Shown here one piece after another: positions 1 to 12,298 of a stretch of DNA of 64,000 bases. Made by a program: the position numbers and the translations under genes. This stretch comes from Eremophila alpestris peregrina (Eukaryota > Chordata > Aves > Passeriformes > Alaudidae), in contig WMCF01000015.1 in NCBI GenBank assembly GCA_009792885.1, positions 13,018,053 to 13,082,052 on the forward strand, written 5' to 3'. How positions within the stretch are numbered: the stretch's first letter is position 1; each line of letters opens with the position of its first letter. Under the pieces are notes generated by a model. That model saw nothing but the letters and a program-made list of their open reading frames with translations, ran no database searches and had not been told where the DNA came from.

Positions 1-3000
1 AACAGAAACAAGTGTTAGTGTGCACTATTTGTTAATTTCAGATCAAGTTCCATTTAATATGTGCTTGTGTTTGCATAATAAATTCTATTACCCCAAATAT
101 TTAGCTTGTTCTTAAAAAAAAAAAAAAAGAAGTGTTATTTTACTACAAATTTTTAGACTATTGCTACATGGGAGAAACAGATCCAATTCAATTCTTTTTC
201 AAATGTTTTTCCAACAGATCAAATTTTTAGATACAACGCATAAAAAAAAACAACTTTATTGTGAAATTTTTCAGAATATGTACTTAGTGATACCCCCCCA
301 TTTTTAGTGGTTTAACATAAAGAAAACAAAAATCATTTCTTTTTGAATTTAGACTTATGTTCTTATTTGGCTTTATTTTATTGGGAGACATCTAAGGGTA
401 TATGTTTATTGTAAAATACACTTGCATGTTGCTTCAGGTAAAAGGATTATATAAAACATGTATGCGTGTGGACCTACTGCCCCCACCAGACTCTTATATG
501 TTGAAACAAGATGAAACACCTGCAGGTATAGTATTTGTGAGGGTAGAAATATTAATCCCAAGACTTAAATTTATAGAATATTTACACTAGAGATGCCTTT
601 CAAAAGATGAAAAATTTGATGCTGTTGACTTGTGCTCTTTCTAAACTGGTGTTTACATTTCAGTTCTGGAGTGTACTGTAAAACTGCATTCCCTGGTATT
701 CAGAGATGTCAGTAAAAGTCATGAAAGGAAAATGTCTGTAAATTACTTTCAGAGTAGTATCTTGCATATGTTTTGTCTCTCCTTCAGCTGAATTTTTTTA
801 TTTTGCTTTCCTTCTCAGTTAGGTAGAAATAGCTACTCTTAGGAATATTTCAGTCAAAAGCATAGCCTTTACTCTTGTCTCTTTTTTCCCCCTTCTTTCA
901 GATAGACAACTTCAAGGCATAATTGTTAGAGAAGCAGAATTTTCAAATCCTCACATGGTTCATTAAACAGCTAACATGCTGTTCTTATGTATGAAGAACA
1001 ATGTTTTAAAAATAATTTAATTGTCTAAGGAAGATAAAATATATTCAGCATAACAGCTGTATCATACAATTTCACAGACATGGCAAGACATAACAATACT
1101 ATTGAAAGTAAATGAAACCCTGTGTTGTAGATATATAATATTTTTAAAACAGGAATATAAGGCTTCCCATTAAATTCTGGTTATCTTGAAATGCAGAAGC
1201 TTAGTGTAGGGACTAAGATACAGCTAATTAGGCCTACTGCAATTTTAATCTTCACTCCATTCAGTGGACATAATTGCCATACAATTTTGACCTTTTATCT
1301 CTGACCCAAGATGTACATTTGATGTTGAATGATGCCCTTTATTGTTAAGAGCTGCTAAAGAAGACAAAAATTAGTATTAAGCCTGCTTTGAAAAAAAAAA
1401 AGAATATTGAACAACGTTCTGTAATAATATTATGCCTGTGCTGTGCAACACAAGTTGAAAGCAAACATGGATTCCAATGTACTTGACACGTGCTATGTAC
1501 TTGACAACGGCCTCTTAAATTTTAATGTATATTTTTTGTGCCAAACTATCTGAAGGGTGTAAAGATGTGCTATCTGTCTTTCCACACCTAGCCCATACTG
1601 CTCAGTGCTCAGGAGCTCTTAGTGAACATCAGCAGTGACAAGAGTTATTGGCTGAATATTCATGGGATGCCTTTCATTTTAATACACTTTCTCATTCTGT
1701 GTCATTGTAATCTTTTCCCTTTCATAAGACTTTTTGCAATGCAGAATCCCTCAACATATGTTATTCCTTCTTGATTTTCAAACATATGTTGGGCAAAGTT
1801 GTAAGGCTCACAAAACAATAGTTCCTCCTGTCCTGAGCAATTGCCAGATTGCAGATTTCCAATGAATAAAGTATTTAATTTTTAACTACTGAAGAATCCC
1901 ACAACAGACAGATAGCAAGCATATAGCTCACCCAGATGTGGTTATTACAGAACAGTCACCTAAAATTATCATGCTTTTAGTGCTGTTTTCTGATTGAATC
2001 CAATTGCTATTCCAGAACAAGTGGAAACACTAGAACTCAGTGTACCTAAAAGGGGCTGCCAACAACCTTAAATATTCATAAGAAAAGCTGAAACAAAGAA
2101 CTCTATATTCCTAGGTGCTTCAGAGTGAAATTAGGGGGGAAATCTTGCAAACAGGATCCAGTTGCAAAACAGTTGCTCACTTCGTGGGTGCTGTGTTTGA
2201 CTCAAGGCCACAATTTGTGCCTTGTCTTCTCTATATGTACATTCTATAGTAGAATTTGAATATGTACAGTTTCTTTTTAATTTCCTTCCTAATTAATCAG
2301 AAACTCTACCATCCTTACCCTGCCTTCACATGCCTTCCCTCAGACACTCCATATTCCCGATTATCGAAATATTGAGGTGGGTGTTGCGAATCCCTCTCAC
2401 TGCCATGAGACACCACAGACTGCAGAGCTGACACTGGCACACTCTTTTAAAGCAGTTTTCTATTTATAAACCACACATTAGTGGCTACTAAGCTCACTCA
2501 AAATCCCTGTGAGCTCCAGGCAGAGACCTTTCCTTTTTACAAACAGCACTGTGTTCTGCTCTGAAAGCTGATGGTGTCAAAAGCAAATGCAGAAATTATC
2601 CCGTATCTTCCACCTGACATTGGTATTCCTCACAATTAAATTCAGTTTTCGTTCCAAAAGATTACATTTTGCTATTGTCCCTCCTTGTTAGGTACAAGCA
2701 CAAAGCAATTATCTGGCTTCCTATTTCTGTCTATTTTACTAAAAGAGACAAGGATTTCTTATTTTTTTCACCAGAATGGAAATATAAATTTTATTATTGA
2801 AAGCAACAAATGAAAACTTTGAGGATGAAAAATGAGTTTGATCCACTAACATTTCAGTGATTCCAAATATAGGATTGTGACCTTTCCAAATTACAGCTTT
2901 TACATTACAATGCAAGATTTTTTCAAAAAGAAAATAATTTAAATTTTATTACTCTAAATAAATTTGTGCCTTCATATAATCAAAGGAAAAAGTGTGTGTA

Positions 3001-3009
3001 TTTTGCTCC

Positions 3010-3046
<37 letters not shown>

Positions 3047-5074
3047 GTGGGTATAGACATCAAAATTTGGGGATAATCTGTTCATCTGCAGTGTTTTAGA
3101 CATATTCCTGTACTGTCTTAGAAGAGGCCTGTTTCTGTACAGAGTCAGGACCTGGATTTACAAGGGTTTATTTTTATTCATAGCTAGATAAAAAATATAT
3201 ATACATTCCCTGAATCAAAGTGAATTAAAAGAAAATGACATGCAAGGGGAGAAGGTAGCTCAGATTTCTCATCAGCAGTCCAGTCATTACAGGCAACTCG
3301 AAAGCTGCCCACACAATTACTCATGGAGTCTGTTTAGAAAAAGGCACCGCTGCCAGGAAAATCTTTGTTACCTTGAATCCAGCTTTAGTGATGGTCACCT
3401 GTAATGGGAATTGGAGGGAGGAATGCAAAGTGCAAAGCACCGCATTAAACTGACACTATATATCACTGTTGGGCAGGCTATGCATTTTTATGTGATGCAT
3501 TTCACAGACATAGATAAATACATGCAACTAAGGTATGAGCAACAGGGCATTTCCTAGTCCGGGTTCTCTTTTCAGTGGTGCCAGTCTCACTGAAGTTAAT
3601 AGAGCTGCCTCAGTATGGGAGGCAAAACTTTTTGAATGTGCTAGATGAGAGAGTGGTACTTTCTCACTCATGCCATGCTACAGGCACACTAAACACTGTG
3701 AACTTCCAAGTAATGAAAAGCTGTGAGATCAAAGCACAACTGCTTCCGTAGCCACCACGAATAAAACCTGATCAGGGTTTAAGTGACTTCAAAAGCATTA
3801 GGTGCAGGATGATTTTAGAATTTGAACTTAACCTGCAGTGGTACTTCATCAACATATAAAGGAGGATTTTCTACTGGCTATCGTTCTGCTAGGGACAGTT
3901 GTAATTGGTGTTCAACCACTAGAAGGGAAGTATTTATTAGTATTTTTTAACAAAATACTTTTTCACTGGAATAAATCCATGTTGGGGTGTGTGGAAGTTA
4001 GGATTCAAGTAATTTCCCTCAACAATTTCAACAAAAAAGTTTGTGTGTGAAGAAAATTTTAATATCTTAACCAAACTTTTAACTGCTAGCTGTCAACTAA
4101 ATTAGTTATTAGTTTTAAATGTAGAAAATACAAAATAACAACATGAACAGCATAAAAATGGTTTAAAATAATACAAAATAAATAAAATCTTTGCAGCCTA
4201 ACAAAATATACCTCTGCATATTTTACTTCTAGTTATTTTCCTGAAAAAAAATGCCACATTAACTTTGCCAGCACTGTTTTATGATGAAATGAAATTATTT
4301 CCACTGATTTGACAGCTGATCTGAAATAATTGATTTGCTTATTCACTTGCAGAGGCACAGAATGATGAACAGACTATCTTAATATATTTAAATAGTACAT
4401 TGTTATGTATCCACATGTGATGTTTTAGTGTTTCCATATTTAATGTAAACATTGACTGATGTTACTGTACAATATATTATATATTAAAAACAGAGTATTT
4501 CTGGTAGGAAAACCCAGAAGAAAAGAAACAGGATGGTTAAATGATCGAAATGGAAGATGGCCTCTTCTCATCACATAATTTTTACCAGCTTTTTTGCTAT
4601 CTTATTCTTTTTTTCAAGTGACAGGAAGATTTTTTCATTATTTATTCCACCATCAAACAACTTTTAATAAACAGCTGTTTATATATGGCAAATCAGTGCC
4701 AATAGAATATTTTTTAATTAATCTGAAAAATATGGGATGCTTATGTATTGCTGTTTATTCTACTAATTGAGTTTCATGTAATATTAAGAGTTTTCTATGA
4801 ATTATTTTGATTATTACTGAACATACTCAGAGCTATCTCTCTAAAGAATCTGTGGAGTCACCTTTTTTACAATTCTGCCATAACACTGAAAGATGCTACT
4901 TTTAGAGTTATGGATTTGAAGAAGGACATTCCAATATCAGTCTTTTTAATAATTAAGGATCTTATAAAAGCAGACATCCTTAGCTGGATGGATTTGCAAA
5001 CTCTGAGAATTTCCACTAAATTTAATTTTTACCTTTTCATTGAAAAACAACTCTTGATGATTTCCCATCAGTCT
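1..5074. other. Unique AT-rich non-coding sequence
   Basis: I see no gene or recognisable transposon here. Reading frames are short, lack family motifs and use AT-rich codons as expected by chance. Short A and T homopolymers and one TA microsatellite (about 3014-3043) are the only low-complexity elements. It could be intergenic or intronic, which the sequence alone does not decide. Confidence 0.7.
3014..3043. repeat. (TA)n microsatellite
   Basis: An uninterrupted alternating T/A dinucleotide run of about 28 bases sits in otherwise unique sequence. It is likely polymorphic in length. Confidence 0.9.
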
Positions 5075-6333
5075 TGGGAAACCAGAGAGGTCCCAGCTGA
5101 CTGGAGGCTAGCAAATATTGTCCTGATTGTCAAGATGGGCAAGAAGGAGGATCCTGGAAACTACAGGCCTGTCAGTCTCACTTCATTGCCTGGAGTTCAT
5201 GTCAAGTTATGGAGAAGATTATCCTGAGAGATGTTGAAAAACACCTGAAAGACAACACAGTCATTGGTCAGAGCCAACACAGCTTCATGAGAGGAAGGTC
5301 CTGCTTATCAAAATTAATTTCCTTTCATGACAATCTAATTCACCTGATTGATCAAGGGAAGCCAGTTGATGTAAATCTTTTTTAATTTCATTAAAATTTT
5401 AATGCTATATCTCACAGGATCCTGCCAGATAAAATGTCCAGCTCACAGCTGGATAAATACATCATGTGAAGGGTGAGCAACTGGCTCACAGGTTGGGCAC
5501 AAAGGGTTGTAGCAAATGGGGTGACATCAGAGTGGTGACCTGTCAGTAGTGGGGTTCCACAGGGCTCCATCTTCAGCCCTGTGTTCTTCAACATCTTCAT
5601 AAATGACTTGGACACAGGACTGGAAGGAATACAAAACAGCTTCTCAGGTGATACAAAACTGGGAAGAGCTGTAGGCTCCCTTGAGGACAGGGAGGCCCTG
5701 AAGAGAGACCTAGACAAATCAGAGGGCTGGACAATCACCAATCTGATCTTCAGCAATGAAGTTCAACAAGGGCAGATTCTGCACCTGGAATGGGGCAACC
5801 CCGGATGTACAGACTGGGGAATGAGAGGCTGGGAGCAGTGCCATGGAAACGGAGCTGGGGGTCCTGGTCAATGCCAAGTTGAACAGGAGTCAGCAGTGCC
5901 CTGGCAGCCAGGAGGGCCAACCCTGTCCTGGGGGACATCAGGCACAGCATCACCAGCCAGGCAAGGGAGGGGATTGTCCCACTCTGCTCTGAGCTGGGGT
6001 GGCCTCAGTTTGAACACAACGTCTTTGTGAGAGAAAAAGAAGATCTCTTCTCTGTGGTGACCAGTGACAGGACTTGAGGGAATGGTCTGAAGCTGTGCAA
6101 GGGGAGGTTTAGTTTGAATATTAAAAAAGGGTTCTTTGGCCGGAGCATGGTTGGGCACTGGAACAGGCTCCCCAGGGAAGTGGTCACAGCACCAGCCTGA
6201 CAGAGTTCAAGAAGCAGTTGGACAGTGCTCTTAGGTACATGGTGTGGCTCTTGGGGATAGTGCTCTGCAGGGGCAACAGTTGAAATAAATGATCATTGAG
6301 AGTCTCTTCCAATCCTTCTGTGATTCTGTGATT
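5075..6333 (+). mobile_element. CR1 LINE, 5'-truncated, sense orientation
   Basis: This is a 5'-truncated chicken-repeat-1 (CR1) non-LTR retrotransposon. It enters in the reverse-transcriptase part of ORF2 and runs through the 3' UTR to the CR1 3' end, where two copies of a TTCTGTGA-like octamer occur at about 6317-6333. The RT signature NYRPVSLTS is readable near 5160-5185 and FFNIFINDLD near 5583-5612. The frame is broken by an AT-rich disruption near 5380-5410 and by further frameshifts, so no functional protein remains. CR1 copies normally lack a poly(A) tail and long target duplications, and none is seen. The 5' limit is approximate because similarity fades at about 5070. Confidence 0.92.
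5090..6240 (+). pseudogene. Decayed CR1 ORF2 reverse-transcriptase remnant
   Basis: This is the C-terminal half of the CR1 ORF2 polyprotein, which in intact elements primes and reverse-transcribes CR1 RNA at a chromosomal nick. The segment from WETREVPADWRLANIV through GNYRPVSLTS is in one frame (about 5074-5190), and the fingers/palm segment with FFNIFINDLD is in another (from 5581). The catalytic motif that reads F-A-D-D in active CR1 copies is FSGDT here (about 5641-5655), so one of the paired aspartates is lost. Downstream sequence resembling the CR1 thumb region continues with more frame changes to about 6240. No start codon or full-length frame is present. It is a dead copy. Confidence 0.85.
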
Positions 6334-7635
6334 TTTTGATCCCCAAATGTGTTCAGAATCAAATTGGTTAATAATAAGCTTCCTTAAGGGACATACTTCT
6401 ACAAAGACAAATATATAAGACCTTGTATATTAGAGTATTGTCTGTGGAGGAAAGAGAAGGGATTGTTATGTGGACATTTTTCTTTATTCAAGTGAAAGCA
6501 TTGGTTGGACTGAGATAGTAAAATTATCTGAAATCGGTGAGAAAAAGCAAGGTTTCCATTCAAATTCATAGCAAAAGCCTATAGACTCAGAGTGCCTGTA
6601 GTGTTTAGGAAAGGAAACTCAGGAAACTCACAATATTGCCTGAGAAAAATGTGTAGGCTTGGGCAATTTCTTTGAGAAATGTAGGTAACAATACAAGAGC
6701 TACTTACTGTAATAAGTGAAATGAAAAGGAGAAATAAAAATGATGATGTACTGTCTAATTTAGATGTATGGAGACCCTGTAGCTTATTTTTCAAGACTGA
6801 CTCATTTACCAATTCTGAACACATAGAAGAACTTTCAATAAAAGTAAATGTAGCCATTTGATTTTAAACTCTGCTCTCCTATGTCCTCAATTGCAAAAAG
6901 CTTCTTCCAGCTTTCTTAAGCAAATTACTACTAGATCCAAAAGTTATTCAGTAATATTGAAAGAAGGGTGAGCATTTTTCAAGCCCAAGTTTGTCATTAT
7001 TGCTTCGAGTGTGAAATTTTTCAGGATCTTACACTCAGCATGCATTACAACGTTGGAAAATCATGAAAAAAAGAAAATCTTCAGTGTTATCAAGAAAGCC
7101 TCTGGGATCTCAGATGTCAGTTTGAGGAGAGAGATTGCTCTACCTATAAATTCATCCCTCCCAGAACTGACATCCAAGGTCCCAAAGCCTTTTCCATATT
7201 GCTAAACACCCTTTTCATGCAATCCCAGCAATGCAGTGTATTCCATTCTTCACATGAAATGTTCAGCTATTAATATTGCAGACAGCCAGACATCTTGCTG
7301 ACTGTCTAAGAATATTAGAGCTACTGGGACCAGAGGTACCAAAATATCATATTGTACTAACTGTTCAATAAGATTTCATAAATGAAAATCCACTACAAAT
7401 TTCAAAAGGAAATATCATCTGGGAAAAGAAAATTAAATAATCCTAACAACAACAAAAGTGAATGAAGTATAATCTGCTAAAAATTATGGATGTTCACATT
7501 TTAATTTGTGTGTGTGTGTATGTGTCTTTCATGAGCATAAGCTAGGAGAAGTGCAAACACGTCTATCCTGGGTTATCAGTATCACTTTGGTGTTACAGCA
7601 ACTTCCTCTATGCACTGAAAACACTCTACGATTTC
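6334..7635. other. Unique AT-rich sequence, no gene seen
   Basis: No coding or transposon signal is seen. Short frames on both strands (for example 6579-6857 minus and 7011-7205 plus) have no recognisable motif or splice context and look like chance. A short TG run lies near 7507-7522. Confidence 0.65.
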
Positions 7636-7817
7636 AGGAGAGAGGAATGGAGGAGAGGGGAGGGGAGGGGATGGGAGAAAAAGGAAAAAAGAAAAAAAAA
7701 AAGAAAAAAGAGAAAGAGAAAAGAATAAAGAAAAATGAGAAAAGGAAAAAAAAGAAAAAAGAAGAGAAAGGAGAAGAGAGAAAAGAGAAAAAAGCAAATA
7801 GAAAAAAGAGAGGGAGA
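7636..7817. repeat. Purine-rich low-complexity tract
   Basis: This stretch is almost entirely A and G on the plus strand, mixing GGAGAGG-type and AAAAGAAAAA-type units. It runs directly into the assembly gap. The lysine/glutamate-rich and serine/phenylalanine-rich translations across it are artefacts of composition. Confidence 0.95.
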
Positions 7818-8332
7818 NNNNNNNNNNNNNNNNNNNNNNNNNNNNNNNNNNNNNNNNNNNNNNNNNNNNNNNNNNNNNNNNNNNNNNNNNNNNNNNNNNN
7901 NNNNNNNNNNNNNNNNNNNNNNNNNNNNNNNNNNNNNNNNNNNNNNNNNNNNNNNNNNNNNNNNNNNNNNNNNNNNNNNNNNNNNNNNNNNNNNNNNNNN
8001 NNNNNNNNNNNNNNNNNNNNNNNNNNNNNNNNNNNNNNNNNNNNNNNNNNNNNNNNNNNNNNNNNNNNNNNNNNNNNNNNNNNNNNNNNNNNNNNNNNNN
8101 NNNNNNNNNNNNNNNNNNNNNNNNNNNNNNNNNNNNNNNNNNNNNNNNNNNNNNNNNNNNNNNNNNNNNNNNNNNNNNNNNNNNNNNNNNNNNNNNNNNN
8201 NNNNNNNNNNNNNNNNNNNNNNNNNNNNNNNNNNNNNNNNNNNNNNNNNNNNNNNNNNNNNNNNNNNNNNNNNNNNNNNNNNNNNNNNNNNNNNNNNNNN
8301 NNNNNNNNNNNNNNNNNNNNNNNNNNNNNNNN
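7818..8332. other. Assembly gap (515 N)
   Basis: This is a run of undetermined bases flanked on both sides by purine-rich repeat. The gap probably hides an unresolved continuation of the same low-complexity array. Its true length cannot be judged from the sequence. Confidence 0.99.
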
Positions 8333-8426
8333 AGGAAAGGAAAGGAAAGGAAAGGAAAGGAAAGGAAAGGAAAGGAAAGGAAAGGAAAGGAAAGGAAAGG
8401 AAAGGAAAGGAAAGGAAAGGAAAGGA
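8333..8426. repeat. (GGAAA)n pentanucleotide microsatellite
   Basis: About 19 near-perfect tandem copies of the pentamer GGAAA follow the gap immediately, and the purine-rich flank continues to about 8460. The high purity suggests a young, length-variable array that probably caused the gap. Confidence 0.97.
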
Positions 8427-8460
8427 GTAAGGAAGAAAATTGGAGGATAAGAGGGAGGGA

Positions 8461-9437
8461 AAAGCAGTGATTTGCTTAATTTTCATATACTCCTCTGAAA
8501 ACCTATTCAAATGGCCCTAAGGACACCAATCTGTGCAGCACAGCAAATCCCAGCTGAGGTCAGGGAACTTCATGGAGACTAAAACATCTGTTGTTGTGTA
8601 GTCAGGTGGGTAACTAGGATTTCAACTGAGAGGAATTCTAAAGGCAGCTGAGATTTTGATAACTATTATTTTTATGCATTTCCAGCTGAAGATTTTAGAA
8701 GCTTAAGTGATCCAAATAATCATTATCAATATATATTCTAGGATCAGAATTTTGGAAGATAAGCTTGGCTGCATAAGGCATTTTTGTTCTGATATTAGAC
8801 CTTTTGGGAATTTTTTCTCTTTTGCCTGCCTTTCAGAATCGCACAGCCTTATTCCAGTCATTATCATGACTGCAGCACAATAGCTGCATCAGCCATCACT
8901 TTTGAGAAGATGCGTGCTTTCTGGCTGAACTGCAAAAATACTTGTTACTGTTGACAACCACTTAACATCCAGAACAAATAGGTTTTCACACTGCAAACAG
9001 AAATATTAATTGATTTTAGATACAGTTATGTTTTTTAACAGCAGATTGGACAGCTCTGCAATCTGGGAAGCAGCTAAATTGTCTTTTGCTTTGTTTTTAC
9101 TAGACATGCATAAAAATTTGGGAAGTGTATTTTATCTGTCATTTCTGCTAGCAGCGGACGAAATTTGCCTATATCTGGCTTCATGCCCTACAAAGTAAGT
9201 TTATCTCCTTTCAAGCTCTGTCTTGTTTGAATTGTAATTACTCAAAGGAAAAAAAGGTAAGGAGTCAGAGGGGTTCATTTATAGGCATCAGTTGGATGCA
9301 TTTCTCCCTTAACCCCTCTAAAATCCCAGAAGGGAAGAAGAGGGAGTACATTGCACCTTCACAGTGATAAGATTTCCCTGAACACCACAGAACTCCCAGC
9401 ACTGGGCAAGTGGCAATCTGAGCTCAGCAAAAAAGGG
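8461..9437. other. Unique sequence, no gene seen
   Basis: There is no exon, RNA gene or transposon that I can support. One frame at 9010-9198 ends next to an AAAGTAAGT donor-like site near 9189-9199, but it has no recognisable protein similarity and no clear acceptor. Confidence 0.6.
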
Positions 9438-10885
9438 ACACAGAATCACAGAATTATTTGGGTTGGAAGGGACCTTTAAGATCATCTAGTTCCATCCATA
9501 GGCAGAGATGCCACCCACTAAATCAAGTTGCTCAGGGACCCATCCAACCTGACCTTGAACACTTCCAAGTTTGGAACATCCTCAATTTCTCTTGGCAATC
9601 TGTTCCACTGCCTCAACGCCTTCACAGCAAAGAATATCTCTCTTAATTTAAAACTGTTCCTGCTTTTCCTATCACTATCTGTTGTGTAAAAAGTTACTCT
9701 TCCTCCTTTTTATCAGCCCTTTTAAGCAATGAGATCATTCTGGAGTTTTCTCCACGCTGAGCAATCCCCTGCTGTCTCAGCCTGTCTTCATAGGCAAGCC
9801 CTCTGGTCAACTTCCATCCCTCTGACAAACTTTGTGGCCGTTAAGAAGCTGCAGATTCTCATCCTTATTTTGCTGAGGACCCAAGATGTGGACATAGTAC
9901 TGCCTAGTGGAATCTCACCAGAGCAGAGGAACAAAATCACCTCTCTCATCCTGCTCTCATCTTCTGATGAACCTAGCATGCACTTTATGTTTCGAACAGA
10001 CCAGGCGGTCTGCACCTCTTCCGGGTAAAGTGACGGTGGCCCGTCCACCAGTCATAGCCAGTGGGGAATGCCGTAGTAGTAGTGATGCGCGTGCAGGCCA
10101 GTGCACCCAAGGTTGAAGGCACCGCGACGTTCCAGTGACATGGCCCTGTAATGGCAAAAATGCGCCTTCTGGGCTTCAAGTGCACTCTGCTGGCCCATGT
10201 CCTGCTTTTCATGCACCAGAAACCACGCATCCTTCTTCACAGGAGCGCTTTCGATGAGTTCATCTCCCAGTCTATACTCATATCTGGAATTGCTGTAACC
10301 CAGGTGTAGCACTGTGCACTTAGACTTGCTGAAATTAATGAAGTTCCTGTGACCCCAGTTCTCTAAATAGTCCAGTTCTCCTTGAAGGACATCACAGCCT
10401 GTTTTTTCAACCGCACTGCTTTGTTTTGTGAGACCTGCAAAGTTGCTGAGGGTTCACTTGATCCCACTGTCCATGTCATTGATAAAGATACTGAAGAGCA
10501 CCAGTCCCAGGACTGTGCCCAGGTAGACAGCCCCTGATGGGGAACACTACTCATTATCAGCCTCCACATGGACAGAGCTGCTGACCAAAACTCTTTTGTT
10601 CCATCCATCCATCCACACTTCCATCCCCTTACCCACGGAGTAGTCTGTCTTTCAAATCTATATCTCTACAATTTAGAGATAAGGATGTTGTGCAGGACTG
10701 TTCTGTTGTGCAGAAGTCCATGTAGCTGACATTTCTCTGTCTTTCCTTGTCCACCATTGCAGTCACTCCCTCACAGAAGGCCACCAGATTGGTCAAGCAT
10801 AATTTGCCCTTAAGCCATGCTGGCTGCCTCAGATCACCTTCTTGTCTTGCATATGCCTCTGCATTGCTTCCATTAGGATCCTATC
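9438..10885 (-). mobile_element. CR1 LINE, antisense, with foreign insert
   Basis: The 3' end of this CR1 copy is at the low coordinate, where the plus strand reads CACAGAATCACAGAATTATT followed by the usual antisense 'ttggaagggacc' CR1 tail. Going up in coordinate it passes the 3' UTR, the SREVILPLCS-like segment (about 9905-9950), the YRLGDELIES...KKDAW segment (about 10200-10290), the antisense INDLD region (about 10475-10500) and earlier RT sequence to about 10885. Many frameshifts and stops leave no intact ORF2. The copy is interrupted at 9982-10159 by a CpG-rich segment that is not CR1. It is in the opposite orientation to the CR1 copy at 5.1-6.3 kb, so it is a separate insertion. Confidence 0.92.
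9982..10159. other. CpG-rich non-CR1 insert inside the antisense CR1
   Basis: CR1 similarity stops at CTAGCATGC (near 9973-9981) and resumes at ATGCGCC-TTCTGGGC (from 10160), so about 178 bases are extra. The extra segment contains about eleven CpG dinucleotides, whereas the surrounding kilobases contain very few. A four-base ATGC occurs at both junctions (9978-9981 and 10160-10163). Minus-strand translations include GLHAHHYYYGIPHW and, in another frame, FPTGYDWWTGHRHF. I do not recognise either as a known domain. It could be a retrocopied exon fragment, filler DNA from break repair, or a contaminant or assembly join. Confidence 0.6.
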
Positions 10886-11992
10886 CTAACAGGAAAGAGT
10901 TACAAAAGTGTTTTACAAAGATGGCCATTTCTTTGAAGTGTAAGATTTAAATGCTCTCATCTAGCAAATATCTCTTTGTTGATGATTATCTCATTCTTTC
11001 TCATATGATACTGCACTTTAAGACTTTAGTGTCTTACATGTGTTCATGTAAGAGAAAGAAACAACAAGAATGTCACTGATAAGGACTCATCAGAGGTTTC
11101 TAACCTAGAGAACAGTTATTTCCTTCTATATTAAATGTAAAGAAAAAGACAGCATAAGAGAGCACTTCTTTGGTGGGACAGCTTTAAAATAACCATTGCC
11201 ACTCATATGGCAATATCCTGCTGTTCAAAGATATTGCATAGACAGAATTACTTACCAAGGTCTTACCCTAGCCACAGCCTCATACATCTGCTGCACCTGG
11301 TTCTGGGCTCTGTGTAGCATCTGCAAGCTGTACATGGTCATCCCTTGAAACTTTTCACATGATGGTTAACTAGTGTAGATACAAATAAAATGCTTTATCT
11401 GGGACACCATATGGTGGAAAGGATGGCTGTAAAATAGCTACATGACAAGGGAAATTCATCCATTTGATAGAGACCTACTCACAGCCTAAAAATATTTTAG
11501 GTAAGACATATAACCTCTTTTCTGCCACCCTTCTGCCTAGCAATGTAAGAAACCTCTCAAAGAGTGATGAAGTTGGTTAAAAAAGATTATTAATATTTTA
11601 TAGGAGTAACACCATTGACTTTAACTGCTCCTTTTCCTCATCTGTAGACGATTGCTTGTTTTGGATTTTCTCAAAATTCTCTAAAACATTTTTGAAACTT
11701 CTTCAGCCAGAGATCAACTCTTCTCTATCAGTTTTCCTTAAGCAGAAGTCTCAGAGTTTGAAAGCAACTGTGCAGATGCCCATTAAAGAATAAAGAAGAA
11801 AATGCAAGGAAAAAAATCCCAGCAAACCAAAGCCAATTTAGGTCTCATTTATATGTAGAAATATCAAAAATGAGATGAAAATAATTCTTTTTTCTTTTTG
11901 TTTCTTTAGTCATGTGTAGCTGTGTAAGAGAATATCATGTCAAGGATTTGATTTTTCCAACTTAAAGGTGTACAAAAGGTTAATAAGCAGAG
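10886..11992. other. Unique sequence, no gene seen
   Basis: There is no recognisable coding exon, RNA gene or repeat family. Composition is AT-rich, and the reading frames are short with no family motif. Confidence 0.6.
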
Positions 11993-12076
11993 AGAAAAAA
12001 AAACCAAAAAAACCCCAAACAAACAAACAAACAAACAAAAACCACCACAAAACAACAAAACAAAACAAAAAACAGA
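11993..12076. repeat. A/C-rich low-complexity tract, (CAAA)n core
   Basis: This stretch is nearly T-free. It begins with A-runs and AACCCC, then five or six CAAA units, then CCACCAC and CAAAA repeats. At least seven similar tracts occur in the window, on either strand. Confidence 0.9.
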
Positions 12077-12103
12077 GAAGCATAGAGGGAGGGAAAAAAG
12101 ACT

Positions 12104-12298
12104 TTAGATCAGGAGAAAATTAAAAGTTACAAGGCAGCTGTTTACAAAGACATAGAGGAGGAGCAGTAGAGGTACGACTGAGAGAAGTAGAATCCAAAGG
12201 CCCATGAAGACAAAGGCAATAACAATGTCCATGGCTTCAGGCTCATTCCTTTTCCACAGTTTTAATGACCTAACATCTCTGGAGTATATATCCATCAT
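12104..12298 (-). CDS. Candidate hydrophobic micropeptide exon (unrecognised)
   Basis: This is a 64-codon frame on the minus strand, and I do not recognise the protein. Two in-frame ATGs open it at 12298 and 12295. A third ATG at 12232 sits in a GCCATGG context, the strongest Kozak core, and would give a 42-residue peptide. Residues about 24-56 form one continuous hydrophobic stretch (IVIAFVFMGLWILLLSVV, then leucines and YVFV), like a single-pass membrane segment. The longer form adds a basic, polar N-terminus (RSLKLWKRNEPEA). Upstream at 12364-12347 the minus strand reads as a good splice acceptor, a pyrimidine run ending in CTCAG. GT dinucleotides that could act as donors lie near the 3' end. 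Small membrane regulators have this size and layout, but hydrophobic frames also arise by chance in T-rich DNA. No neighbouring exon was found. Confidence 0.25.
   Translation of the reverse strand: MMDIYSRDVRSLKLWKRNEPEAMDIVIAFVFMGLWILLLSVVPLLLLLYVFVNSCLVTFNFLLI

Noticed and set aside
7506..8510. Reading frames of about 230-314 codons on both strands across 7.5-8.5 kb
   Set aside because: They run through the run of N and purine-rich repeats. The residues are K/E/R/G on one strand and F/L/S on the other, so they are compositional artefacts.
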